From JBFHES01 sp041584015 (GTDB taxonomy: Bacteria > Bacteroidota > Bacteroidia > Bacteroidales > M50B96): a stretch of 64,000 nucleotides of DNA. Below are positions 1 through 8,439 of the stretch, in pieces. The notes beneath the pieces were generated by a model. It had not been told where the DNA came from, made no database searches, and saw nothing but the letters and a program-made list of their open reading frames with translations. Both the position numbers and the translations under genes were made by a program. How positions within the stretch are numbered: position 1 is the first letter of the stretch; each line of letters opens with the position of its first letter. Where the stretch lies: assembly GCA_041584015.1 (NCBI GenBank), contig JBFHES010000001.1:9460-73459 (forward strand), given 5' to 3'.

Positions 1-2099
1 TACTTCTATTAACTTTAATAGCATTTACCATGTTATTGTCATGCGATCCGCCTAAGGAACAGGCTAAAGAATCGAAAACAGCTGATAAAACCATTATTAG
101 CAAAAAGGATGTAAAACTTACAAGCGACATTATGACACCGGAAGTGTTGTGGCATTTCGGACGTGTTGGTGGCGTTAGTGTTTCGCCCGACCAAAGCAAA
201 CTTCTTTATGGTATTACTTACTATGATATTGATGAGAATAAGGGTAACACCGATTTATACATGAGTAACATAGACGGATCTAATGTGAAACGTTTATGTG
301 AAACCGCTGGCGGTGAATACGAAGCGCGTTGGTTCGACAATAAAAAAATCTCTTTCATGTCTGCTGAGAGTGGAAGTATGCAAGTTTGGTTTATGAATGT
401 TGTTTCTGGTGCTAAAACTGAAGCTACTAATATTGATGGTGGCATTACAGGCTATAAATTCTCGCCAGACCAATCTAAGCTAATGTACACCAAGGATGTA
501 AAACTAGATGAAAGTGTATTAGATATGCATCCTGACCTGCCAAAAGCAAATGCATATATCGAAACAGATTTAATGTATCGCCATTGGGATCATTGGCACG
601 ATTACACCTACAGCCATGTATTTGTTGCTGATTTTTCCGCTAATGGAACAGCAAACGCAAAAGACCTAATGGAAGGAGAGCGTTATCATTCACCGCTAAA
701 GCCTTGGGGAGGAACAGAGCAAATCAACTGGAGTCCTGACAGCAAGCACCTGGCTTATACCAAGAAAGAGTCTTTTGGCAAGGAATACGCACTTTCAACC
801 AACTCAGATATTTTCATTTATTATACGGAAAGCGGTACACAAGAAAATATCTCGAATGGTATGATGGGATATGATGTTGCCCCAACCTACTCGCCAGACG
901 GAACCATGATTGCGTGGGAAAGCATGGAAAGAGATGGATATGAAGCGGACAAAAACCGTTTAATTATTTATGATGTTGAAGCAAAACAATGGAAAGACTA
1001 TAGTGCAACTGAATTTGACAGAAATGCACATGGTCTTAGCTGGAGCGCCGACAGCAAAACGGTTTGGTTTACATGCGACCACTTAGCCAGATATGAAATT
1101 TTTGGTCTGAACGTAAGTACCGGAAAATTCCATCAAATGTCAGAGGGAGATCACAACTATCGCTCTGTTGAAGAAGCTGGCGATATACTGGTTACAACAA
1201 AACAATCAATGGCCAGTCCTACCGAAATTTTCACAATTAATATTGCCACCAAAGAAGAAACACAAATTTCATTTGTTAACAAGGATATCCTTGATCAGTT
1301 AACACTTGCAACCTGGGAAGAGCGCTGGGTGGAAACGACTGATGGAAAGCAAATGTTAGTTTGGGTAATATTACCTCCACATTTTGATGCAAATAAAAAA
1401 TACCCGGCCCTACTCTACTGTCAGGGTGGGCCACAATCTGCGGTAAGCCAATTCTTCTCCTATCGATGGAATTTTCAGATGATGGCCGCCAATGGCTATA
1501 TTGTTGTTGCTCCTAACCGCCGCGGATTACCTTCATTCGGACAGGAATGGAACGAACAAATCTCAGGCGATTATGGCGGACAAAACATGAAAGATTATTT
1601 ATCTGCAATTGATGCGGTAGCAAAAGAGCCATTTGTTGATGAAGACCGTTTAGGTGCGATTGGTGCCAGCTACGGAGGATTCTCAGTATTTTGGTTAGCA
1701 GGAAACCACGAGAAGCGTTTCAAAGCATTCATTTCACACGACGGTATGTTTAACCTGGAAGCGCAATATTTAGAAACGGAAGAAATGTTCTTCGTTAATT
1801 GGGATTTAGGCGGACCATTCTGGGATAAATCAAACAAGATTGCTCAACGCTCCTATGCAAATTCTCCACACAAATTTGTAGACAAATGGGACACTCCAAT
1901 ATTAGTGATTCATGGAGAGAAAGATTATAGAATTGCATACACGCAAGGTATGAGCGCCTACAACGCGGCTGTGCTAAGAGGTATTCCTGCTAAGTACTTA
2001 CATTTTCCGGAAGAAAACCACTGGGTACTTACTCCGCAGAATAGCATTCTTTGGCAACGTACTTTTAAAGGATGGTTGGATCAATGGTTAAAAGAATAA
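1..2099 (+). CDS. S9 family prolyl oligopeptidase-type serine peptidase, lipoprotein (5' end outside window)
   Basis: This is an exported peptidase that cleaves short peptides. The frame is open from the window edge, and the visible start reads as a hydrophobic stretch ending in LLSC, a lipobox. The true start codon and the front of the signal peptide are therefore missing, and the first Met (position 30) is probably internal. Counting from that Met, residues 40-420 form a PD40/WD40-like beta-propeller (repeated SPDQSK and SPDG motifs). The C-terminal third is an alpha/beta hydrolase with nucleophile Ser547 in GASYGG, Asp632 in HGEKD and His664 in ENHW. The triad is complete, so the enzyme should be active. 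The family includes dipeptidyl peptidases and acylaminoacyl peptidases; which one this is cannot be decided here. A strong terminator follows at once, so it ends its transcript. Confidence 0.9.
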   Translation, partial: LLLTLIAFTMLLSCDPPKEQAKESKTADKTIISKKDVKLTSDIMTPEVLWHFGRVGGVSVSPDQSKLLYGITYYDIDENKGNTDLYMSNIDGSNVKRLCETAGGEYEARWFDNKKISFMSAESGSMQVWFMNVVSGAKTEATNIDGGITGYKFSPDQSKLMYTKDVKLDESVLDMHPDLPKANAYIETDLMYRHWDHWHDYTYSHVFVADFSANGTANAKDLMEGERYHSPLKPWGGTEQINWSPDSKHLAYTKKESFGKEYALSTNSDIFIYYTESGTQENISNGMMGYDVAPTYSPDGTMIAWESMERDGYEADKNRLIIYDVEAKQWKDYSATEFDRNAHGLSWSADSKTVWFTCDHLARYEIFGLNVSTGKFHQMSEGDHNYRSVEEAGDILVTTKQSMASPTEIFTINIATKEETQISFVNKDILDQLTLATWEERWVETTDGKQMLVWVILPPHFDANKKYPALLYCQGGPQSAVSQFFSYRWNFQMMAANGYIVVAPNRRGLPSFGQEWNEQISGDYGGQNMKDYLSAIDAVAKEPFVDEDRLGAIGASYGGFSVFWLAGNHEKRFKAFISHDGMFNLEAQYLETEEMFFVNWDLGGPFWDKSNKIAQRSYANSPHKFVDKWDTPILVIHGEKDYRIAYTQGMSAYNAAVLRGIPAKYLHFPEENHWVLTPQNSILWQRTFKGWLDQWLKE

Positions 2100-2112
2100 G
2101 AACCTACAATTA

Positions 2113-2152
2113 GATAAAAAATCCCGTTTAATTAATTAAGCGGGATTTTTTA
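2113..2152 (+). terminator. Rho-independent terminator of the S9 peptidase gene
   Basis: An inverted repeat (AAATCCCG-x-TTAATTAA region, closing with CGGGATTT) is followed by a T run, 14 bases after the peptidase stop codon. The stem is flanked by A-runs and T-runs, so it may also serve the convergent gene that ends at 2183. Confidence 0.85.
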
Positions 2153-2182
2153 TGCCTTCTAACTTGCACACCTGTAAGCACT

Positions 2183-5100
2183 TTAATAGATTATTGCAAT
2201 CACACCGGTTTCAGTATGCCTCACATTATGATTATCAACATACTCCAACATCCAGGTATATACATCCTGTTTAACCAAAGTCCCACCTGACGACTTGCCG
2301 TCCCATGCATGATCATAATCGAATGTTTCGAAAATTAAACCACCCCACCGGTCGTATACCCATAAATGGATACTTTTAGGTTTAGGCGCTATTAGCGGCA
2401 TAAACAAATTATTGCCATAAGAGCTAAAAGGGTTCAAAGCTGTTGGTGCATAAAATACGGCTATTTCAAAGACATTAACATCACGGTAGCTCGTATCAAT
2501 ACAACCCTCAGGACTTGTTACGATAAGTTGAACACGATAATCATTTGGTTGCGGATACGTATGACTTACATATTGATCGGTACTTTGTAAACATGTTCCA
2601 TCACCAAAGGACCAAGTTGCAGAACTCATTTCAGTTGATATATTTTCAAAAAACAGCGTAGGATCCATCATCCCTACAGAAATCTCATCACTTATAAAAT
2701 TAGCTGATGGCTTTGGATAAACGTGCACATCGCTTCGATAAACAGAACTAAAATCGCAGCCATAGATATTATTAATTAACAGCTTTACTGAATAGTCTCC
2801 AGGACTATTCCAGGTTACTTCCGGATAATCCAGATAAGAATAATACAAGCCATCAGACTTTTCAATGGTCCATTCAAATTCAGATCCTATTTCGTTATTA
2901 TAATCGTCGAGCATTACTGTATAAGGTGCGCATCCCATATAGCTATCAGTGCCCATCGGATTATCAGGCGCATCTATAACATTTACCGGAATGTAAGCTA
3001 TAGAAGAATAGGATTGACAAGCATCCATAACCTGAACTGCTATTAACTGTGAGCTATCCGGCTGCATCATATAAGGAAGCGTTACCAATTCATCATTTAC
3101 AAAATAGGAGTATCCATAACCAATTCCTCCAATAGCTTCAGCAAAAACACTTATTGGGTCGAACGGACAAATACTATCGGGCACGTTGGTTAAAGGATTT
3201 ATACCAAGAGCCGGATCGGTAAAAACATTTACCATCTCTTCAGGCGATTGACACCCATTGGCATCTATTGCTACCAGAACCAAGGAGGTATTATGGCTTG
3301 GCACGAATGCAATCCATTGGTTCGTATCAATTCCTGCCCAAATATAATCATACGGCGTAGCACCTCCACTTGCCACAGCCATTAGCAAAACCGTATCTCC
3401 TGAACAAACGACCGTATCTTCTGAAATCTGAATATTTAAAACAGGCGGCTCCGAAATACTATCAACAAGAACAAAAGAGCAGTTATTCTCATCAACGAAG
3501 GTTAAAGAATAGCTACCAGTTGGCAAGTTAACTATTGACGCTATGGTATCATTGGTGCTCCATAGATAAGTATAATCACCTGTGCCCCCTGAGGGATTAA
3601 CTTCAATTGAACCACTACTATCATTTGCGCATAAAACATGCGTTAATATAGCATTGGCTGCCAGTGGTGCTGGCTGTTCAAGCATTAAGGAAGTATCGGT
3701 TTTACAGATGCTATCGTAAAAAATTGCAACATTATAAAGACCAGAACTAAGGTTATTAATAACCAAACTTGTATCTCCGGTTGACCAAATACATGATGCA
3801 TCCAAAGAACCAGAAAACGAAACTTCTAAAGATCCATTCGCATCTCCAAAGCACAATGGCACATCGGAAAGAATATTTAATTGTGGCTCCGCAGGAAAAG
3901 TAATATTCTCTTGATGAACAGAGGAACTGCATCCCGGATACGAAACCTCTAATGTAAGAATGGTATCTCCTGCAACATAAGAATTAATGTAAACTGAACC
4001 CGTTGTGGAGCTGGAGCCCTGCGCAAAATTCGCAAAACCTATATCCCAGTTGAATTCGGGCGTGTAGCCAATAGGAAACATTCCGGTATACTCTACAAAA
4101 ATGGTATCGCCAAAACAATTTGGAGGATCCACGACAAAATCTGCATCCAGCTCAATTGGTATAATAACTACCGAATCAGAATAAGTACACCCTTGTATCG
4201 TAGCTTGAACATAAATCATTGTTGAATCCTGTGGTGCTAGAGTGATGCTCGAGGAACTTTCTCCTGTTGACCATTCGATGACGGTAAATGGATAATTTAC
4301 CGATAGTTCAAGAGTATCTCCTAGGCAAACAACAGTATCATTAAAAGGTATAAGCTCAACTTGATCATAAACCGTTACTTGTTCTGTCATGTCAAAAGAT
4401 ACCGTATCAACATATAGCGTTAGGTTAACCAAAAATGCACCTTCTGATGAGAAATCATGCAAAACATTAAAACCACTAACAACATTGTTTACACCGGACA
4501 GTGTATCTGAAAAGTTCCATATGGCTGAATCGATATTTACTGAATCTAAAAGAAAGAACTCCCATGGGCTGCCAAAACAACTTGGGTTAAACGAAAACTC
4601 TGCAGAAAAAAAGCTGGATATAAATGTTGGAAAACCCAACAGACAAGATCCGTTGAGAGTTAATGCAACATCCTGGTAAGCACATGCTGTAGATGGAAGA
4701 TCAGGGTATTGAATTCGACCGATCGTAACATCTGTTTGCTTTGCAACATAGATCATACCATCCGGACCTAACTGAAGAGCGCCAATTCCCCAATTTGAAA
4801 CTGCTACTCCAACTGCTTGAATGGAATTATTAATGACCTGCTGATTATTAGAACTAATATCCCATTGATAAATTGAATCTGAGTTACTATACCAACATGC
4901 TCCATAAAGCAATTGTTCCGATGGAGAAAACTCAACACCGTATGCACCATTCCATGGCGAATTAATTAGGCGCTGATTGCTAATAACTCCGGTTGTTCGG
5001 TTAAAGCTAAACAATTCAAAATAGCTATTGCCAACTACCGCCTGTGCTAGTTTTGAACCGCCGGGTGAAAACTTCAGATAACCTCTTTTGTTTGTAAAAG

Positions 5101-5755
5101 ATCCGATTATGGCATTACCAACGTTTGACACCACAGGATTTAATGTTTGAACCCCGGCTGGAGTGACTAAATAGGTTACAAATGCATCGTTACCCCAGTC
5201 ATGGCCTACTACCCAAAAATCGATTCCATTAATATGTTGAGTAACCGCAATCTTTTCGCAGCATGGGTTTATTAGCTGAATGTTCTTCTCGCCAAGATCA
5301 ACATCTCCAAACCCTCCGTTCGCGGTCATATCAACCTTAGAATACGTCATGCCGTTCGCACCATAAATTTCATCAACAGCAAATATGTAATAAGTATTGG
5401 GGTCGAGTGGTTTAGGAACAATTACACCAGATTGCGTTGATGATGGATTACCCAAGAGCTGACCACCAGGAGAACTGAACATGCAACCTGGCATTAATGT
5501 ATGGCTTGCATCCCACACAAGCATTCCATCAGTATAAAACAATAGATTTCCATTTTCATCAGAAATTGTTGCAACTCCTTCCAGCGTATTAACCATTGAT
5601 GGTGCAATATTAGCAGGCGACGGTTGTCCTGGTGCATTGCAAAAACTTATACCACAATTGGCACCAAAATACCAATTAGAAGCCTCATTACATTGCGCCT
5701 GAATCTGCTTATTGAAAATTAGAATGAGTAATATGCCCGTTAGTATATTTTTCAT
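2183..5755 (-). CDS. Large secreted multidomain protein with gliding-motility-associated C-terminal (T9SS type B) domain
   Basis: The start chosen is the ATG at 5755, giving a clean signal peptide (MKNILTGILLILIF...QAQ). The longer frame to 5791 begins with TTG and adds twelve residues before this signal, so I rejected it. The mature protein (about 1190 residues in total) opens with a propeller-like region common to Bacteroidota cell-surface proteins (NWYFGANCGISF, followed by repeats with W and G spacing). Ig-like, SprB-like (SGGTGDYTYLWS type) and PKD domains follow; one PKD carries WSFGDGT. The last ~90 residues match the gliding-motility-associated C-terminal domain (VYDRWGGLIFE, AWDGKSSGG, DVYTWMLEY). 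This is the T9SS type B sorting signal, used by SprB-like adhesins. It is expected at the cell surface. The ligand is unknown. Confidence 0.85.
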   Translation of the reverse strand: MKNILTGILLILIFNKQIQAQCNEASNWYFGANCGISFCNAPGQPSPANIAPSMVNTLEGVATISDENGNLLFYTDGMLVWDASHTLMPGCMFSSPGGQLLGNPSSTQSGVIVPKPLDPNTYYIFAVDEIYGANGMTYSKVDMTANGGFGDVDLGEKNIQLINPCCEKIAVTQHINGIDFWVVGHDWGNDAFVTYLVTPAGVQTLNPVVSNVGNAIIGSFTNKRGYLKFSPGGSKLAQAVVGNSYFELFSFNRTTGVISNQRLINSPWNGAYGVEFSPSEQLLYGACWYSNSDSIYQWDISSNNQQVINNSIQAVGVAVSNWGIGALQLGPDGMIYVAKQTDVTIGRIQYPDLPSTACAYQDVALTLNGSCLLGFPTFISSFFSAEFSFNPSCFGSPWEFFLLDSVNIDSAIWNFSDTLSGVNNVVSGFNVLHDFSSEGAFLVNLTLYVDTVSFDMTEQVTVYDQVELIPFNDTVVCLGDTLELSVNYPFTVIEWSTGESSSSITLAPQDSTMIYVQATIQGCTYSDSVVIIPIELDADFVVDPPNCFGDTIFVEYTGMFPIGYTPEFNWDIGFANFAQGSSSTTGSVYINSYVAGDTILTLEVSYPGCSSSVHQENITFPAEPQLNILSDVPLCFGDANGSLEVSFSGSLDASCIWSTGDTSLVINNLSSGLYNVAIFYDSICKTDTSLMLEQPAPLAANAILTHVLCANDSSGSIEVNPSGGTGDYTYLWSTNDTIASIVNLPTGSYSLTFVDENNCSFVLVDSISEPPVLNIQISEDTVVCSGDTVLLMAVASGGATPYDYIWAGIDTNQWIAFVPSHNTSLVLVAIDANGCQSPEEMVNVFTDPALGINPLTNVPDSICPFDPISVFAEAIGGIGYGYSYFVNDELVTLPYMMQPDSSQLIAVQVMDACQSYSSIAYIPVNVIDAPDNPMGTDSYMGCAPYTVMLDDYNNEIGSEFEWTIEKSDGLYYSYLDYPEVTWNSPGDYSVKLLINNIYGCDFSSVYRSDVHVYPKPSANFISDEISVGMMDPTLFFENISTEMSSATWSFGDGTCLQSTDQYVSHTYPQPNDYRVQLIVTSPEGCIDTSYRDVNVFEIAVFYAPTALNPFSSYGNNLFMPLIAPKPKSIHLWVYDRWGGLIFETFDYDHAWDGKSSGGTLVKQDVYTWMLEYVDNHNVRHTETGVIAIIY

Positions 5756-6058
5756 CTTTATTATTGAAGCATTCTTGCTGCCAAATGGCAACTTTGCAAA
5801 TCAAAAATTGCTTAAGTGTTGTTCAGTTATGTTAATCTGTATTGATAAGACCTCAGATAGTTGTAATGGTTGCTTTGCATTTGGTATTATTTTTAAACTC
5901 CGGCAAGAATACATTTAACACACACATGATTCAGAGAATTTCTTCAGTCATAACAGGCCAATTGAATCTCAAACACTTAAATTAGCAAACGTTGCTACAG
6001 TACTTTCAAGGTTCCATCTTTCATTACTTTTTATTATCTTTCCGTTAAATAGAACTTA
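5756..6058. other. Divergent intergenic region between adhesin and B12-sensor operon
   Basis: About 300 bases with no coding sequence I can support. It must hold the divergent promoters of the adhesin (minus) and of the four-gene signalling operon (plus). A near-match to the Bacteroidota -7 element, TATCTTTC at 6035-6042, lies 16 bases before the operon start codon, but I see no convincing -33 partner. No cobalamin-riboswitch-like structure is evident. Confidence 0.4.
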
Positions 6059-6700
6059 ATGATGAAAGATGATCCACAAATTGCTAACTATCTAAAATCG
6101 CTACTTGAAGGTGATCGGGTTTTAAGCAGTAAGCTTATTAACGCCTACCTGGATGCTAGTGGCAACTTAAAGGACTTATATGAGAAGATTGTAAAAACCG
6201 CTCTTTATGAAGTTGGCTCCTTGTGGGAATCCAACAAAATTGGAGTGGCAGAAGAACACCTGGCTACGGCAATTGTGGAGAGTAACTTAAACGAATTACT
6301 TGAACGCATAGTAAGCGAATATCAAAGCAACAAGAAAGTTGTACTTGCCTGCACTGAGAACGAGATGCATCAGGTAGGTATAAAAATGGTTGGCGATGTA
6401 TTTGAGTTGAATGGCTGGAATACTTTTTTTCTGGGTAGCAGTGTGCCCCGGTTTGAACTCATCAAATTTATAAAAGAAAAACAACCTGATATACTTGCGA
6501 TATCGTTAAGCATCTATTTTAATTATTCCACATTTTTACAAATGTTAAGTGAGTTAAGAAAGCATTTCCCAACGCTTCCAATTGTAGCAGGCGGACAAGC
6601 ATTTAACCACATCAAGCCGGAAATACTTAGCTCACATGATCATCTGCATTTCTTTACAGACTTATATGAGCTTGAAACTTTTATTAAATCCAAAACCTAA
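6059..6700 (+). CDS. Stand-alone cobalamin-binding protein with CarH-type photoreceptor signature
   Basis: A 213-residue soluble protein with two parts. Residues 5-88 form a helical bundle like the B12-binding cap domain, and residues 92-210 form a Rossmann-like B12-binding domain. The bundle carries W56-x9-E66-H67. This W-x9-EH signature marks the adenosylcobalamin light sensors of the CarH/LitR family, where these residues pack over the upper axial group. The Rossmann part carries E102-x-H104-x-x-G107, giving the lower axial histidine, then S149-L-S and G178-G179, as expected for a base-off, His-on cobalamin site. The W56-to-H104 spacing is close to that in CarH. There is no MerR DNA-binding domain and no partner methyltransferase nearby. 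It is first in a tight operon with an unknown helical protein and two histidine kinases (gaps 11, 10 and 17 bases), so I infer a sensory input role. Light response is inference; vitamin sensing is the alternative. Confidence 0.85.
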   Translation: MMKDDPQIANYLKSLLEGDRVLSSKLINAYLDASGNLKDLYEKIVKTALYEVGSLWESNKIGVAEEHLATAIVESNLNELLERIVSEYQSNKKVVLACTENEMHQVGIKMVGDVFELNGWNTFFLGSSVPRFELIKFIKEKQPDILAISLSIYFNYSTFLQMLSELRKHFPTLPIVAGGQAFNHIKPEILSSHDHLHFFTDLYELETFIKSKT

Positions 6701-6711
6701 TTAGCTAAGCC

Positions 6712-7173
6712 ATGAACAAGGAACAATTATTAAAAACAGCTGCACAACTGCAACAAGTAAGCGAAAAAGCCGCAAATGAATTTACAGAGAAAAGAGAATC
6801 ATTGGTGTCATTAATGAATACCAGGATGGAACAACGCATGGATATTATTCAGATAGTTGGAGAAGACAACCTTTTAATGATGAAAGACAACCATGCCAAT
6901 CACGCAAGATTTCTCGAATCAATTTTCATTAATCATGTACCTGAAGTATTAGTAGATACAATCTTATGGGTATTTCGTGCCTATCAATCAAGAGGATTTG
7001 ATTCAACCTATTGGTCGGCTCAGCTTAACTCCTGGTTACAAATTTATAAAAACGAACTAAGTAAAGAATGTTATCGTGAAATCAGTCCTTACTATCATTG
7101 GATGCAGATTAATATTCCAGTATTTTCTCAGCTTGCAATTGAAGAATTAAGCACAGGAAAATCAGCTCATTAA
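6712..7173 (+). CDS. Unknown helical protein of the B12-sensor operon
   Basis: A 153-residue protein without signal peptide or membrane segment, predicted almost entirely helical. I do not recognise a named family with certainty. The stretch from about residue 60 (DNHANHARFLESIF, then LVDTILWVFRAYQSRGF) recalls the helical segment in front of some actinobacterial B12-binding sensor proteins, with acidic/His, W and RG positions followed by amphipathic helices. That likeness is from memory and unverified. The gene lies 11 bases after the cobalamin-binding protein and 10 bases before the first kinase, so it is almost certainly co-translated with both. An adaptor passing the cobalamin protein's state to the kinase, or a second sensory module, would fit. 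Confidence 0.75.
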   Translation: MNKEQLLKTAAQLQQVSEKAANEFTEKRESLVSLMNTRMEQRMDIIQIVGEDNLLMMKDNHANHARFLESIFINHVPEVLVDTILWVFRAYQSRGFDSTYWSAQLNSWLQIYKNELSKECYREISPYYHWMQINIPVFSQLAIEELSTGKSAH

Positions 7174-7183
7174 AACAAAATTA

Positions 7184-8422
7184 ATGATAAGTAACTACGA
7201 GACATTGTTTAAGGAGTTTCTGTTGACTGTTATCGCAGAAGGCAAAACGGTTGGTATTGGTGTATTATCACATAGCGGCAACCTACTTTACACAAACAAA
7301 GCACTTTCTTTCTTTCTGAAAAAGGATGAACCAAAACCCAATAGATTTGTAAATCCAACGATAGAAAACATACTTACTATGGATGGTGACGGTGAAGTTT
7401 TTAATGGAATACTTACCATCGGCAACTTGAATGACGAGCACTTTGCATTGCAAACCAGCATATACAGAAATAAGGAAAACATTATTATAATAGCAGAGGC
7501 CAACGTACCACATCTTTTTAAAGAAAATAGTAAAATGAGCATGCTTAATCAGGAAGTAAACAACCTGCAACGCCAACTCATTATCGAAAAAAAAAATCTA
7601 CAGCGAACATTAACAGAGCTAAAGGAAACGCAAGATCAACTCATTCATTCTGAAAAGATGAATGCTCTGGGTAATCTTGTAGCTGGCGTTGCGCATGAAA
7701 TAAACAATCCACTCGCATTTGTTAATAGCAATTTACACTCTCTTAAAAGAGATACAAAAGAAATTCTCGACACATTTCAGGAATTAACTAAACTTGCAGC
7801 GAAATCTGAAGACCCTCAACTATCTGAGAAATCACAACTTATTTTAAAGGATAAAGATTTAGAATTTATGATTGATGATGTTTATGATATGCTAGAAGAA
7901 TCCAATGTTGGCGTTGAAAGAGTTAAAACAATTGTTGAAGACTTACGCAAATTCTCCAGACTCGACGAAGCGGACTCAAAGAATATTAATCTGGTTGAAG
8001 ACATTCAATCAACCCTAACGATACTAAAATCGGACATTGCCAGTAAAAACATTACGCTCGAGGTACAGAGCCCTGAAACATTATTCGTTAATTGTTATCC
8101 ACGACAGCTGAACCAGGCACTATTTAATATTCTCTTAAATGCCATACAAGCGGTTAACAGCAACGGACGAATAAAACTAAAAATTAGTAGCAGCAATAAC
8201 ACACTACTAATTAACATTGAAGATAACGGAAAGGGTATTGATGAAGAAATTGCAAAACGCATATTCGATCCTTTCTTTACAACTAAAGCGGTAGGAGAAG
8301 GAACAGGATTAGGATTAAGCATTGCCTATAAGATTATTCACAACCTACATCAGGGAACAATATCGTTCAATTCTGTAATAGGAAAAGGAACACGTTTTCA
8401 GATTAGTATCCCACTACATTAA
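7184..8422 (+). CDS. Sensor histidine kinase, soluble
   Basis: A 412-residue cytoplasmic kinase with no membrane segments. Residues 5-110 look PAS-like (GIGVLSHSGNLLYTNKALSFF is a typical PAS beta-helix start). A coiled coil spans about 118-160. The dimerisation/phosphoacceptor box has His171 in AGVAHEINNP. The ATPase domain shows an N box (ALFNILLNAIQAV), G1 (DNGKGI), F box (FDPFFTT) and G2 (GTGLGLSI). All catalytic motifs are intact. The lack of a transmembrane sensor, together with its place after the cobalamin protein, implies that its input is an intracellular partner, probably that protein and/or the 153-residue protein. The next gene brings a receiver domain that could accept its phosphate. 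Confidence 0.93.
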   Translation: MISNYETLFKEFLLTVIAEGKTVGIGVLSHSGNLLYTNKALSFFLKKDEPKPNRFVNPTIENILTMDGDGEVFNGILTIGNLNDEHFALQTSIYRNKENIIIIAEANVPHLFKENSKMSMLNQEVNNLQRQLIIEKKNLQRTLTELKETQDQLIHSEKMNALGNLVAGVAHEINNPLAFVNSNLHSLKRDTKEILDTFQELTKLAAKSEDPQLSEKSQLILKDKDLEFMIDDVYDMLEESNVGVERVKTIVEDLRKFSRLDEADSKNINLVEDIQSTLTILKSDIASKNITLEVQSPETLFVNCYPRQLNQALFNILLNAIQAVNSNGRIKLKISSSNNTLLINIEDNGKGIDEEIAKRIFDPFFTTKAVGEGTGLGLSIAYKIIHNLHQGTISFNSVIGKGTRFQISIPLH

Positions 8423-8439
8423 TAGAAAAGAAGACCAAT

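Noticed and set aside
6059..6700. Corrinoid methyltransferase protein or MerR-type CarH regulator
   Set aside because: No methyltransferase or reactivase gene is adjacent, and there is no N-terminal helix-turn-helix. The W-x9-EH signature and kinase neighbours favour a sensor.
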